DNA of 64,000 nt from Lachnospiraceae bacterium UBA5902. GTDB taxonomy: Bacteria > Bacillota > Clostridia > Lachnospirales > Lachnospiraceae. Shown in pieces: positions 9,252 through 17,957 of the stretch; the first letter of the stretch is position 1; the number at the start of each line of letters is the position of its first letter. A program made the position numbers and the translations under genes. The notes under the pieces were generated by a model that searched no databases, had not been told where the DNA came from, and was given only the letters and a program-made list of their open reading frames with translations. Location: contig DJEI01000111.1 in assembly GCA_002431865.1 (NCBI GenBank), positions 23,595-87,594 on the forward strand, written 5' to 3'.

Positions 9252-9280
9252 TTGCTATTTTACAGGGATTGAAGTATACT
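9252..9280 (+). promoter_or_regulatory. Probable tcdA promoter
   Basis: TTGCTA (9252-9257) and TATACT (9275-9280) are separated by 17 bp and lie about 70 bp before the tcdA start. Confidence 0.55.
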
Positions 9281-9348
9281 TAGGGGCGAAAATAAATATG
9301 CATAAATATATTAATTATAGACAAGAGGAACAGGACAGGAGTAAAAAG

Positions 9349-10131
9349 ATGCTGACACAATTTTCAAGAACCGAGCTGCTGCTTGGAAAAGAAGCGATGG
9401 AGAAGTTACAGAATTCCCGTGTCGCCGTATTTGGGATCGGCGGTGTAGGTGGTTATGTCTGTGAGGCGCTGGCACGAAGCGGCGTTGGTGCCTTTGATCT
9501 GATCGATGACGATAAGGTATGTCTGACGAATCTGAACCGTCAGATCATTGCGACACATAAGACAATTGGAAAATACAAAGCCGAAGTGATGAAAGAACGA
9601 ATTTTAGAGATTAATCCGAAAGCGGATGTACGGGTGCATAAGTGTTTCTTCCTGCCGGAAAATGCGGACGAGTTTCCGTATGTGGATTACGATTATATGG
9701 TCGATGCGGTCGATACGGTAACGGCGAAAATTTCCCTCGTGATGAAAGCACAGGAGAAGTATATTCCAATTATCAGCAGTATGGGAGCCGGCAATAAATT
9801 AGACGGCAGCCAGTTCAAGGTGGCAGATATCTATAAGACGAAGGTCTGTCCGCTTGCGAAGGTCATGCGGCGGGAATTAAAGAAGCGTGGTGTGAAGAAA
9901 TTAAAGGTTGTGTATTCGGAGGAACAGTCGATTCGTCCGATAGAGGATATGTCGATCAGCTGCCGGACGCATTGCGTATGCCCGCCGGGTGCAAAACACA
10001 AATGTACCGAGCGCAGAGATATTCCAGGCAGTGTTGCATTTGTTCCACCGGTGGCAGGATTGATCATTGCGGGCGAAGTGGTAAAGGATCTGGTCAAGGA
10101 TGTACCACGTACAACAACAGTACAAGAATAG
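9349..10131 (+). CDS. tcdA: tRNA threonylcarbamoyladenosine dehydratase
   Basis: The 260-residue protein is an E1-like (ThiF/HesA/MoeB) enzyme. It has the ATP-binding FGIGGVGGYVCEALARSG near residues 26-43, the DxxxxxNLNRQ adenylation motif, and the DAVDTVTAK segment. This combination without a C-terminal rhodanese domain fits TcdA/CsdL, which cyclises t6A37 in tRNA to ct6A in an ATP-dependent step. The start at 9349 follows ACAGGAG (9335-9341). Longer in-frame starts upstream would add about 48 non-conserved residues. Confidence 0.88.
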   Translation: MLTQFSRTELLLGKEAMEKLQNSRVAVFGIGGVGGYVCEALARSGVGAFDLIDDDKVCLTNLNRQIIATHKTIGKYKAEVMKERILEINPKADVRVHKCFFLPENADEFPYVDYDYMVDAVDTVTAKISLVMKAQEKYIPIISSMGAGNKLDGSQFKVADIYKTKVCPLAKVMRRELKKRGVKKLKVVYSEEQSIRPIEDMSISCRTHCVCPPGAKHKCTERRDIPGSVAFVPPVAGLIIAGEVVKDLVKDVPRTTTVQE

Positions 10132-10227
10132 ATAAGAGAAAGCTCTGTAAAATAAATGCTGGTTCAGGTGAAAATATAGTAATTTGAGGTAATTGGTATG
10201 CATGCGATGGAACAGGAGGCAGAAACA

Positions 10228-10755
10228 ATGACTTTGGAGAAGCATGTGATTGATACAGTGAAAGAATGGCAGACGAAGATTGGCACGGATGATGCAGGCG
10301 TGCGCCTCTATTATCCGAAGGTGTCGATGTGTGGATATCTGAAGCTTCCGGTAGAGGAGGATTCAGAGAAGATCTGTCAGGAGGCAGAGGCATATTTCAA
10401 AGAAAATGTACCGGAATTAGGTCCTGTGACCGTGACCGAGAAAGCAGACCGGTTCTGCGTGTACGTGAGTCCGGAGGGCTGTGATTATATCAACCGGGAG
10501 ATCCCTGTTTCGGAATTCTTGGAGGGATTTCTGAAGGTGCTCAAGACACAGGATATGCAGCAGGTGCGGGCGTATTTCGAAGCATTTGCGAAAGCACATG
10601 GCACGACTGTCTGTGAGGAGGACGATGAGGAAGACCTGGGAACGGTGCTTTCCTTTGCGGATAAGGATGTGGAGCCTTATCTGTACTGTGTGGCAGACGA
10701 TCAGTTCGGAATTACCTATCACCGGTTTACAAAGGACGATTTCGATACGATTTAA
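10228..10755 (+). CDS. DUF3877-like protein
   Basis: A soluble 175-residue protein with a mixed alpha/beta composition and no membrane segment. The opening (MTLEKHVIDTVKEWQ) and the central YYPKVSMCGYLKLP look like DUF3877, a family of unknown role common in Lachnospiraceae; this is recognition without a search. The start at 10228 is set by AGGAGG at 10214-10219. It follows tcdA after 96 bp and precedes nadA, with no clear terminator between. Confidence 0.6.
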   Translation: MTLEKHVIDTVKEWQTKIGTDDAGVRLYYPKVSMCGYLKLPVEEDSEKICQEAEAYFKENVPELGPVTVTEKADRFCVYVSPEGCDYINREIPVSEFLEGFLKVLKTQDMQQVRAYFEAFAKAHGTTVCEEDDEEDLGTVLSFADKDVEPYLYCVADDQFGITYHRFTKDDFDTI

Positions 10756-10844
10756 GAAGGCCTTAAACAAAAAATCAACGTACTTTAAGAAAAAAGATAC
10801 AATTTGGATACAACTATGATTTAAAATAGAAAAGGAGTTTTCCC

Positions 10845-11756
10845 ATGAACGAACAAACGAAAGCGAGAATCAAGGAGTTACAGAAAGAAAAAGATGTAGT
10901 GATCTTAGCGCATTATTATGTGGATGGTGAAGTGCAGGAGATCGCAGATTATGTCGGCGATTCGTACTATCTGGCGAAGGTTGCAACGACAGTGGAACAA
11001 CAGAATATTTTATTTTGCGGTGTCTCCTTTATGGGCGAGAGTGCAAAACTTCTGAATGCGGAAAAACATGTCTATATGGCGGATGATGGGGCGGATTGCC
11101 CGATGGCACATATGGCGGAGGTCGAGAAGATCGAGGAAGTGCGGAAGGAATATCCGGAAGTGGCAGTTGTCTGCTATGTGAATTCAACAGCAGAATTAAA
11201 GGCACACTCCGATGTCTGCGTGACATCGTCCAATGCACTGAAGATTGTGAAGGCATTGCCGAACAAGGATATCTATTTTATTCCAGATTATAATCTGGCA
11301 CATTTTATAGCCGAGCAGGTACCGGAGAAGCATTTTATCTTCAATGATGGATTTTGCCATGTACATAAGAGCATTCACAGTGAGGATGTGAAGAAGGCAA
11401 AGGAACTGCATCCGGACGCACTGGTGCTGGCACATCCGGAATGTACGAGTGATACGCTGGCACTGGCGGACTTCATCGGAAGTACATCCCAGATCATTGA
11501 TTACGCAACCGCATCGGACAGTAAGAAGTTCCTTATCTGTACGGAGATGGGAGTGTTCTATGAACTGATGCAGAAAAACCCGGACAAGAAATTCTTCTCT
11601 GTCGGACACAGACAGTTCTGTCCGAACATGAAGAAGGTCAGTCTGGAAAAGGTGCTTGAGAAGCTCGAAGATCTGAAGGATGAAGTGATCCTTCCGGAGG
11701 AAATGTGCGAGCAGGCGAAGAAACCGCTCGACGAGATGCTTCGTCTGGCACAGTAG
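10845..11756 (+). CDS. nadA: Quinolinate synthase
   Basis: NadA condenses iminoaspartate with dihydroxyacetone phosphate to quinolinate, using a [4Fe-4S] cluster. The 303-residue protein has the expected features: LAHYYVDGEVQEIADYVGDS at the N-terminus, the FCGVSFMGESAK cysteine, HPECTSDTL, and a C-terminal MCEQAKKPLDEML cysteine. The start follows AAAAGGAG. The usual partners nadB and nadC are not in the window, so this copy stands alone. The two-component genes begin 35 bp downstream, probably as read-through. Confidence 0.95.
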   Translation: MNEQTKARIKELQKEKDVVILAHYYVDGEVQEIADYVGDSYYLAKVATTVEQQNILFCGVSFMGESAKLLNAEKHVYMADDGADCPMAHMAEVEKIEEVRKEYPEVAVVCYVNSTAELKAHSDVCVTSSNALKIVKALPNKDIYFIPDYNLAHFIAEQVPEKHFIFNDGFCHVHKSIHSEDVKKAKELHPDALVLAHPECTSDTLALADFIGSTSQIIDYATASDSKKFLICTEMGVFYELMQKNPDKKFFSVGHRQFCPNMKKVSLEKVLEKLEDLKDEVILPEEMCEQAKKPLDEMLRLAQ

Positions 11757-11791
11757 CAGATGCGCGAAATCCACCAGGCAAGGAGTATGAG

Positions 11792-12460
11792 ATGAAACGG
11801 ATTTTAATTGTGGAAGATGATATGGCGCTGGCGCAGGAATTGCAGTATCTGCTGATTTCGAATCAGTATGATGCACAGTGCATCGAAGAGTTCACCGATG
11901 TAGCCGGACAGATTCTTGAGTCACAGGCAGATATGGTTTTGCTGGATATCAATCTTCCGGAGGCCGATGGACAGAGCGTGTTGCGGGAGCTGCGTAAGGC
12001 ATCGGATATTCCGGTCATTATGGTGACAAGCAAAAACACAGAAATGGACGAAGTGATCTCGATGAGCTTCGGCGCGGATGATTTTATTGCGAAACCGTAC
12101 AATCCTTCCATTTTGCTGCTGCATATCGAGGCGGTATTCAAACGGCTTGGAAAGATGGACGCAGACAAGGGACTCACTTATAAGAACATGACATTTGATA
12201 CGGGACGAGGCGTTCTGACTGTCGGGGATAACAGCGTGGAGCTTACGAAGAATGAAGCCGGAATTTTATCCTATCTGCTGAAGCATCAGAATACAATCGT
12301 GACGCGTGACGAGCTGATCAGTTATCTGTGGGACTCGGAAGCATTTGTGGATGATAACACATTAACTGTTAATATGAACCGTGTCAGAAAGAAGCTTTCT
12401 GATCTCGGCGCGGAGGATGCGATCCGGACAAAACGAGGACAGGGGTACATTCTGGCATGA
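11792..12460 (+). CDS. Response regulator, OmpR/PhoB type (BceR/VirR-like)
   Basis: The 222-residue protein has a receiver domain (phospho-acceptor Asp52 in LLDINLP, acidic pair Glu8-Asp9-Asp10, Lys in AKPY) and a C-terminal winged helix ending in RGQGYIL. It overlaps the kinase gene by 4 bp, so the two form a pair. Start choice rests on AAGGAG (11780-11785). Kinases of the partner's type typically control BceAB-like transporters and, in Listeria VirRS, the dlt operon; both kinds of target are downstream here. The inverted repeats at 13479 and 22431 are the obvious candidate binding sites. Confidence 0.9.
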   Translation: MKRILIVEDDMALAQELQYLLISNQYDAQCIEEFTDVAGQILESQADMVLLDINLPEADGQSVLRELRKASDIPVIMVTSKNTEMDEVISMSFGADDFIAKPYNPSILLLHIEAVFKRLGKMDADKGLTYKNMTFDTGRGVLTVGDNSVELTKNEAGILSYLLKHQNTIVTRDELISYLWDSEAFVDDNTLTVNMNRVRKKLSDLGAEDAIRTKRGQGYILA

Positions 12461-13470
12461 CATTTCGAAGTTATCTAAAAGACAGAATCAGTTTTGTTGC
12501 AGCGACAGCATGCATCATGATTGTATTGCGGCTGTTAGGATTTGCATGCAAAGCGCGGATGGATTTCATCTGGGTGATGGAGGCTCTCATTTTTGTGATG
12601 GCGTTGTGTGTGTGCCTGGCGGACTACCGGAAACGGAGTCGTTTCTACCGGGAGCTGCAGGCAATCTTAGAGGGACTGGATCAGAAATATCTGATTACGG
12701 AGATGACAGTACAGCCGGATTTCGAGGAAGGAAAGATCTGGATGGATGTCCTGTATGACACCGGGAAATCCATGCGGGACAAGCTGAATGAAACTGAGGA
12801 TTCACTGCGTGATTTCAAGGAATATTTAGAGCTTTGGATCCATGAGATCAAGATTCCGATCGCTGCATTAAACCTGATGAATTACAACGGCAATCGGGAT
12901 CTGAAAAAGCAGAAGATGCAGCTGGCACGTATTAACAGCTTTGTTGAGCAGATTTTGTTCTATGCGAGGGCAGATGCGGCAGAAAAGGATTATCTGTTTA
13001 CTGCGTGTGATCTGGATACTACGATCAATAAAGTGCTGCAACAGCAGAAGGATCTGCTGATTGGAAATAAAATACGGATTGAGAAAAACAATACAGCCCA
13101 TTCGGTTGTCACGGATTCCAAATGGCTGACATTTATGCTTGGGCAGATTGTAAATAACAGTATCAAATACCGGGATGCCGGGAAACAGCCCTGTATTTCT
13201 TTTACTGTAGAAGAACTGGCAGATAAGACAATCCTGCGCATCCATGATAATGGAATCGGAATTCCTGAACAGGATATCAACCGGGTGTTTGATAAGACCT
13301 TTACCGGGGAGAACGGACGGCGGGGAAATGCTTCTACCGGAATGGGCTTGTATATATGTAAACAGCTTTGTAATAAGCTTGGACATGCGATTACGATCGC
13401 GTCCGTGCATGGGGAATATACCGAGGTGGAGATTACCTTTGGCAAAGAGACTTTCTTGATGAAAGAGTAA
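12457..13470 (+). CDS. Sensor histidine kinase, intramembrane-sensing BceS type
   Basis: The 337-residue protein has only two N-terminal membrane segments (about residues 11-30 and 37-55) with almost no extracellular loop. His129 in LWIHEIKIPIAAL is the phosphorylation site, and an ATPase domain shows NNSIKY, HDNGIGI and STGMGLYICKQL. This layout is that of BceS-like kinases, which do not sense the antibiotic themselves but respond to flux through a partner BceAB transporter. Such a transporter is encoded at 22641-25458, unusually separated from the kinase by the dlt-like operon. Confidence 0.9.
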   Translation: MTFRSYLKDRISFVAATACIMIVLRLLGFACKARMDFIWVMEALIFVMALCVCLADYRKRSRFYRELQAILEGLDQKYLITEMTVQPDFEEGKIWMDVLYDTGKSMRDKLNETEDSLRDFKEYLELWIHEIKIPIAALNLMNYNGNRDLKKQKMQLARINSFVEQILFYARADAAEKDYLFTACDLDTTINKVLQQQKDLLIGNKIRIEKNNTAHSVVTDSKWLTFMLGQIVNNSIKYRDAGKQPCISFTVEELADKTILRIHDNGIGIPEQDINRVFDKTFTGENGRRGNASTGMGLYICKQLCNKLGHAITIASVHGEYTEVEITFGKETFLMKE

Positions 13471-13478
13471 TTTATAGC

Positions 13479-13543
13479 CTTACAAAAATGTAAGATTGCT
13501 GTTATAAACTACGATGGATAGAAAGCAAGGGAGAATGTATGAT
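13479..13543 (+). promoter_or_regulatory. Candidate activator-dependent promoter of the dlt-like operon
   Basis: The perfect inverted repeat CTTACA-AAAA-TGTAAG lies at 13479-13494, CGATGGAT at 13512-13519 occupies the -35 region, and TATGAT at 13538-13543 the -10. The same three elements with exactly the same spacing occur before the ABC transporter at 22431-22495. The lack of a consensus -35 suits activation by a phosphorylated regulator. Confidence 0.7.
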
Positions 13544-13617
13544 ACAGGCAGGACAGATGCCTGAGCTGCTAATATAGAAGAAAGGCACAGTCGAACACTG
13601 TGGCGAGGATTTGGAAC

Positions 13618-15141
13618 ATGGCATATCATGAATCCATGTATTTTTTAGTATTTTTACCGGTGGTTCTCATCGGGTATCAGCTTGCACCAAAGCGGGTGCG
13701 CTTTTGTGTGCTGCTCTTTTTTAGTTATTGTTTCTATTTTTTATTCAGCCACAGGTTAATAGTATATCTGGTTGGTGCAACCGCAATTACTTATTTGACC
13801 GGAAGACTGGCAGCAACCGGAGAGAAAAAACGCAGAAAAGCAATTCTGATCGTTGGAGTCTGGCTGCTGCTTGGTATGCTGCTTGTGATGAAGTACAGCG
13901 GATTTTTCGCAGAGAATGTGAATGCGCTTTTTGAAACGATGAACTTTGGACTCCGGCTTCCGGTGCGGCGGTTTCTGCTGCCGCTTGGTATTTCCTTTTA
14001 CACGCTTTCTGCAATCGGTTATATGGCGGATGTGTATTGGAAGAAGATTGAGCCAGAGCAAAACATCGCGAAGCTTGCGCTCTTTTTAAGCTTCTTCCCA
14101 ATCATTATGGAAGGACCAATCTGCATGTATAGTGACACAGCAGAGACGCTTGCAAAAGGAGAGGACATCCGGAGTGAGAATCTTGTCCGCGGATACATGC
14201 GGATCGGCTGGGGCCTGTTGAAGAAGGTTGTGATTGCGGATCGCCTATATGTCGTTGTGCAGACGTTGTTTGATGGATATGCGTCCTATCACGGTGTGAT
14301 GATCGTTGTTGCGGCGGTATCGTATACGGTACAGCTATATATGGAATTTTCCGGCTGCATGGATATCGTGATTGGAAGTGCCGAATGCTTTGGCGTAACG
14401 TTGCCGGAGAATTTTGCGCAGCCGTTCGTATCGAAGAATGCATCTGAGTTTTGGCGCAGATGGCATATCTCGCTTGGCAGATGGTTCAAGACGTATATCT
14501 TTTATCCGGTTTCTATGTCGAAGCTCACCAGAAAATGGAATCGGTTTGCGAAGAAACATACAAGTAAATACATAAAGCTGATGGCTGCATCGGCAATCGC
14601 GTTATTCCCTGTGTGGGTGTGCAACGGATTGTGGCATGGTGCGAACTGGAGTTACCTGTTCTACGGCATGTATTACTTCGTTGTAATAATGATTGAGCTG
14701 ATGTTAGAACCAACGGTGAAGAAGCTTTGCGAGAAATGGAAAATCGCAGAAGACGCGACATGGTGGAATGTTCTTCGAATCTTGAAGACGTGGGTGATCA
14801 TTTTCACCGGAGAACTGTTTTTCCGGGCGGATACACTTGGTATCGGCATGCACATGTTCCGATCGTTGTTCCATGATTTTTCGATACAGCGGCTTTGGAA
14901 TGGTACATTGCTTACGCTTGGGCTTGGCAGAGTGGAGATCGGAATTGTTTTAGCCGCTCTGTTGATTGTCGGCATAGTAAATCATTTCCGTGAGCAGCAG
15001 ATTGATGTGCGTGGTGTAATCTTACAGAAGCGGTTGCCGGTGCGCTGGTTCGTGTATCTTGCTCTCATTTTTGTTGTACTTATATTCGGTGCGTATGGAC
15101 CGGGATATCAGGAGGTGGATTTGATCTATGCAGGCTTCTGA
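13618..15141 (+). CDS. MBOAT O-acyltransferase (DltB/AlgI-like), copy 1
   Basis: A polytopic membrane protein of 507 residues. It has the MBOAT signatures PLGISFYTLSAIGYMADVY, FWRRWHISLGRWF and NGLWHGANW, the last with the presumed catalytic histidine. Relatives pass acyl groups across the membrane to surface polymers (DltB for D-alanine on teichoic acid, AlgI/PatA for acetate). ATG 13618 (protein MAYHES) is preferred over GTG 13600 because the second copy also begins MAYH and GAGG precedes it. The 3' end overlaps the SGNH partner gene by 14 bp, indicating translational coupling. Confidence 0.9.
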   Translation: MAYHESMYFLVFLPVVLIGYQLAPKRVRFCVLLFFSYCFYFLFSHRLIVYLVGATAITYLTGRLAATGEKKRRKAILIVGVWLLLGMLLVMKYSGFFAENVNALFETMNFGLRLPVRRFLLPLGISFYTLSAIGYMADVYWKKIEPEQNIAKLALFLSFFPIIMEGPICMYSDTAETLAKGEDIRSENLVRGYMRIGWGLLKKVVIADRLYVVVQTLFDGYASYHGVMIVVAAVSYTVQLYMEFSGCMDIVIGSAECFGVTLPENFAQPFVSKNASEFWRRWHISLGRWFKTYIFYPVSMSKLTRKWNRFAKKHTSKYIKLMAASAIALFPVWVCNGLWHGANWSYLFYGMYYFVVIMIELMLEPTVKKLCEKWKIAEDATWWNVLRILKTWVIIFTGELFFRADTLGIGMHMFRSLFHDFSIQRLWNGTLLTLGLGRVEIGIVLAALLIVGIVNHFREQQIDVRGVILQKRLPVRWFVYLALIFVVLIFGAYGPGYQEVDLIYAGF

Positions 15142-16156
15142 GAACAAAAAAATAGAAAAGAAAAAATCTGTTAATACGGAAATTGCGAATACGAAAACCG
15201 GCAGACGTAGAATCTGGCTCCGGGTAACGTCATTCGCAGTCGTTGTGGTTCTGCTTTTAATAGCTGCTGGAAAGCTGTGCGATCCAATCCGGCTAGGCTT
15301 GCAGGATTCGGTTTCCGAGCGGGAACGGTATCTGTTGCATCTGCTGTCTGAACCGGAGGATATGGTCGATGTGGCAGTCCTTGGTGACAGCGAAAGTTAT
15401 ACATTGGTATCGACGTATCAGTTGTGGAAGGATGCAGGCATTGCATCGTATATCGGTGGACAGTCCGGACAATGGATCGGGGAAAGTTATTTTTCGCTGA
15501 AGAAGATTTTAAAGCGGCAGTCCCCGAAGGTTGTGATCTTAGAAACCAATGAGTTTTTCTCCAGAGGAAATGCGAGTGTGATAAGGGATGTGGCAAAATC
15601 TACGCAGGAGCTTGCACGGCAGACGTTCCCAATCCTCAAATATCACCGTTTCTGGAAGATGGAACCAGCTGATCCCAAATTGCAGACGACAATCTTCAAT
15701 GGCTTTGAATTGCGGGCAGTCGTGGCACCGTATACTGGTGGTGCCTACATGCATGCGACGGAAGAGAAAACGCCGGTGACTTTTATTACGCGATATTATC
15801 TGGAGAAGATCAAGGACTTGTGTGATACACATGGGGCAAAGCTTTTGCTTGTGACAGCACCTTCCCCGGTCAATCATACGATGCAGCGGCACAATGAAGT
15901 GCAGGCACTTGCAGATGCGCTTGCAGTTCCATACCTTGATCTGAATCTGAATACCGAAGAGCTTGGCATAGACTGGAATCTGGATACGCTCGATGGTGGC
16001 GATCATTTAAACTATACCGGATGTCAGAAAGCTACGGCATATCTGCAACAGTATATGCAGGCGCATTATACCTTACCGGATCGCCGGAAAGATGCCCGGT
16101 ATGAGACATGGAATGAGCGCGCGGAAGAGTTTGAAAAGCTTCTTCCGAAAACTTAA
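15128..16156 (+). CDS. Membrane-anchored SGNH-type protein (DltD-like), copy 1
   Basis: Of 342 residues, about 33-50 form one membrane anchor after a basic N-terminus; the rest should lie outside the membrane. The hydrolase motifs are LGDSESY (nucleophile serine) and, near the C-terminus, DGGDHLNYTG with the Asp-x-x-His pair. Its association with an MBOAT gene is that of DltD with DltB or AlgX/AlgJ with AlgI, where the SGNH protein completes acyl transfer to the polymer. Conserved PYTGGAYMHA is shared with copy 2 at 21285. Confidence 0.82.
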   Translation: MQASENKKIEKKKSVNTEIANTKTGRRRIWLRVTSFAVVVVLLLIAAGKLCDPIRLGLQDSVSERERYLLHLLSEPEDMVDVAVLGDSESYTLVSTYQLWKDAGIASYIGGQSGQWIGESYFSLKKILKRQSPKVVILETNEFFSRGNASVIRDVAKSTQELARQTFPILKYHRFWKMEPADPKLQTTIFNGFELRAVVAPYTGGAYMHATEEKTPVTFITRYYLEKIKDLCDTHGAKLLLVTAPSPVNHTMQRHNEVQALADALAVPYLDLNLNTEELGIDWNLDTLDGGDHLNYTGCQKATAYLQQYMQAHYTLPDRRKDARYETWNERAEEFEKLLPKT

Positions 16157-16262
16157 AAAAATCTTAAAGGATTGCTTGGTTTTATCTTAATATTTAAGTC
16201 GCTATACTATGTAACAGAACAAAGAAATGCGGCGGATGAATCCGCATGCATGGAGGGACATT

Positions 16263-17957
16263 ATGAGAAATGTATTAGAATATCTGGAACAAAGTGCAAA
16301 AAAGTATCCAGACAAAATTGCAGTGAAGGATACGTCGAGTTCCTATACATATGAACAATTACAGAAAAAAGCGAAACACATTGGTGCCTGTCTGGCAAAG
16401 CAGACAACGCCGCGCCATCCGGTCTGTGTATTTGCCGATAAGAGCGCGGATACATTGGCAGTCTTTTTCGGAATCGTCTATGCGGGCTGCTTCTACACGC
16501 TGGTTGATCCTTCGTTTCCGGAGGCGCGTATCCAGTCGATGCTTTCGGTGTTGCAGCCGGATCTGATCGTGGATGGAAGTAATGCGTCGGAGAAGCTTGC
16601 CGCGTGTGGCTATACAGAACATGTGGTTCGGATGGAGACGCTGACGCAGGGGATGAATGTCGAATGTACAGGATTCGATGATGCGGTTCATGATACACAG
16701 AATGTTGATGATAAAAACGAAAGTGTCAATCAGCAGGCAGAATTAGATGTGCTGAATAAAACTGAGCCGCCGCGGGAAACAGATGAAACTGGATATGCAA
16801 GTCCGCAGATGGAATTGAACGCGTCAGAGGAAACGAAATTGCAGCAGATCCGGGCATCTATGATTGACACCGATCCACTCTACTGTAATTTTACTTCCGG
16901 TTCGACCGGAACCCCGAAGGGTGTGCTTGTGGCACATCGGTCGGTGATTGAATTTATCGATCAATTTACGGAGATTTTCGATATTACAGAGGCAGATGTT
17001 ATTGGCAATCAGGCACCATTTGATTTCGATGTATCGGTGAAGGATATTTACAGTGCGATGAAGGTGGGTGCAACCTTAGTTGTGATTCCGAAAGCGTATT
17101 TCATGTTCCCGAATTCGGTTGTGGACATGCTCGATGAGAACCATGTCACGACGCTGATCTGGGCGGTGTCGGCACTCTGTCTGTTGAATCGGCTGCACGG
17201 ATTAAAACATAAGGTGCCGGCAGATATCAACAAGATTTTATTCAGCGGCGAGGCAATGCCGATCCGGCAGCTTCATGCATGGCAGAGCTGCTACCCGGAT
17301 GCGATGTTTGTGAATCTCTACGGACCGACAGAGATTACCTGCAACTGTACCTATCATATTTTAGACCGGACATACAGCGAGGACGAAAAACTTCCGATCG
17401 GAATGCCATTTCCGAATGAACGTGTATTCCTGCTCGATGAGGACAATCATCTGATCGAACCGGAAGGCGTTGGAAAGACCGGAGAGCTTTGTGTGGCAGG
17501 TACGACACTTGCGCTTGGATATTATAGAAATGCGGTGGCAACGGCGAAGGCATTTGTTGCAAATCCAATGCAGACCGATTATCCGGAGACAATCTATCGG
17601 ACAGGAGACCTGGCAAGCTACGGCGAAGATGGACTGCTTTATTTCGCGGGGCGGAAGGATTTTCAGATCAAACATATGGGACACCGGATCGAGTTAGAGG
17701 AGATTGAACATGCACTTGCTGCAATCCCGGAGATCGAAGGTGCCGCGTGCTTTTACGACCGTGAGAAGAACAAGGTTGTTGCCTGCTATATCGGGATTGA
17801 TGATAAGAAATATCTGATTACTGCGATGAAGAAAAAGGTACCGGATTACATGGTGCCAAATGTATTTTGCAAGGTGGACATGTTGCCACTCAATAAGAAC
17901 GGAAAGACTGATAAGAAACTGTTGGAAGCACAGTACAGGGAAGGAGTGTTTGCATGA
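16263..17957 (+). CDS. Amino-acid adenylation enzyme (DltA-like)
   Basis: A 564-residue stand-alone adenylation domain. Core motifs visible are FTSGSTGTPKGV (A3), NLYGPTEIT (A5), YRTGDLA (A7), GRKDFQIKHMGHRIEL (A8) and NKNGKTDKK with the C-terminal lysine (A10). It should activate an amino acid with ATP and load it on the carrier protein encoded at 19279. FDVSVKD supplies the Asp that binds the substrate amino group. Between about residues 140 and 205 is an acidic, probably disordered insertion absent from ordinary DltA (about 500 residues). The 3' end overlaps the decarboxylase gene by 4 bp. D-alanine is the default guess, but the neighbour enzyme argues for another substrate. Confidence 0.88.
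   Translation: MRNVLEYLEQSAKKYPDKIAVKDTSSSYTYEQLQKKAKHIGACLAKQTTPRHPVCVFADKSADTLAVFFGIVYAGCFYTLVDPSFPEARIQSMLSVLQPDLIVDGSNASEKLAACGYTEHVVRMETLTQGMNVECTGFDDAVHDTQNVDDKNESVNQQAELDVLNKTEPPRETDETGYASPQMELNASEETKLQQIRASMIDTDPLYCNFTSGSTGTPKGVLVAHRSVIEFIDQFTEIFDITEADVIGNQAPFDFDVSVKDIYSAMKVGATLVVIPKAYFMFPNSVVDMLDENHVTTLIWAVSALCLLNRLHGLKHKVPADINKILFSGEAMPIRQLHAWQSCYPDAMFVNLYGPTEITCNCTYHILDRTYSEDEKLPIGMPFPNERVFLLDEDNHLIEPEGVGKTGELCVAGTTLALGYYRNAVATAKAFVANPMQTDYPETIYRTGDLASYGEDGLLYFAGRKDFQIKHMGHRIELEEIEHALAAIPEIEGAACFYDREKNKVVACYIGIDDKKYLITAMKKKVPDYMVPNVFCKVDMLPLNKNGKTDKKLLEAQYREGVFA

Noticed and set aside
9205-9348. A 48-residue N-terminal extension of TcdA
   Set aside because: It spans the TTGCTA/TATACT promoter, and ATG 9349 has a good ribosome binding site and begins the conserved fold.
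16263-17957. Annotation as dltA, D-alanine-specific ligase
   Set aside because: The fold fits, but the decarboxylase next to it and the insertion make D-alanine specificity unsafe.
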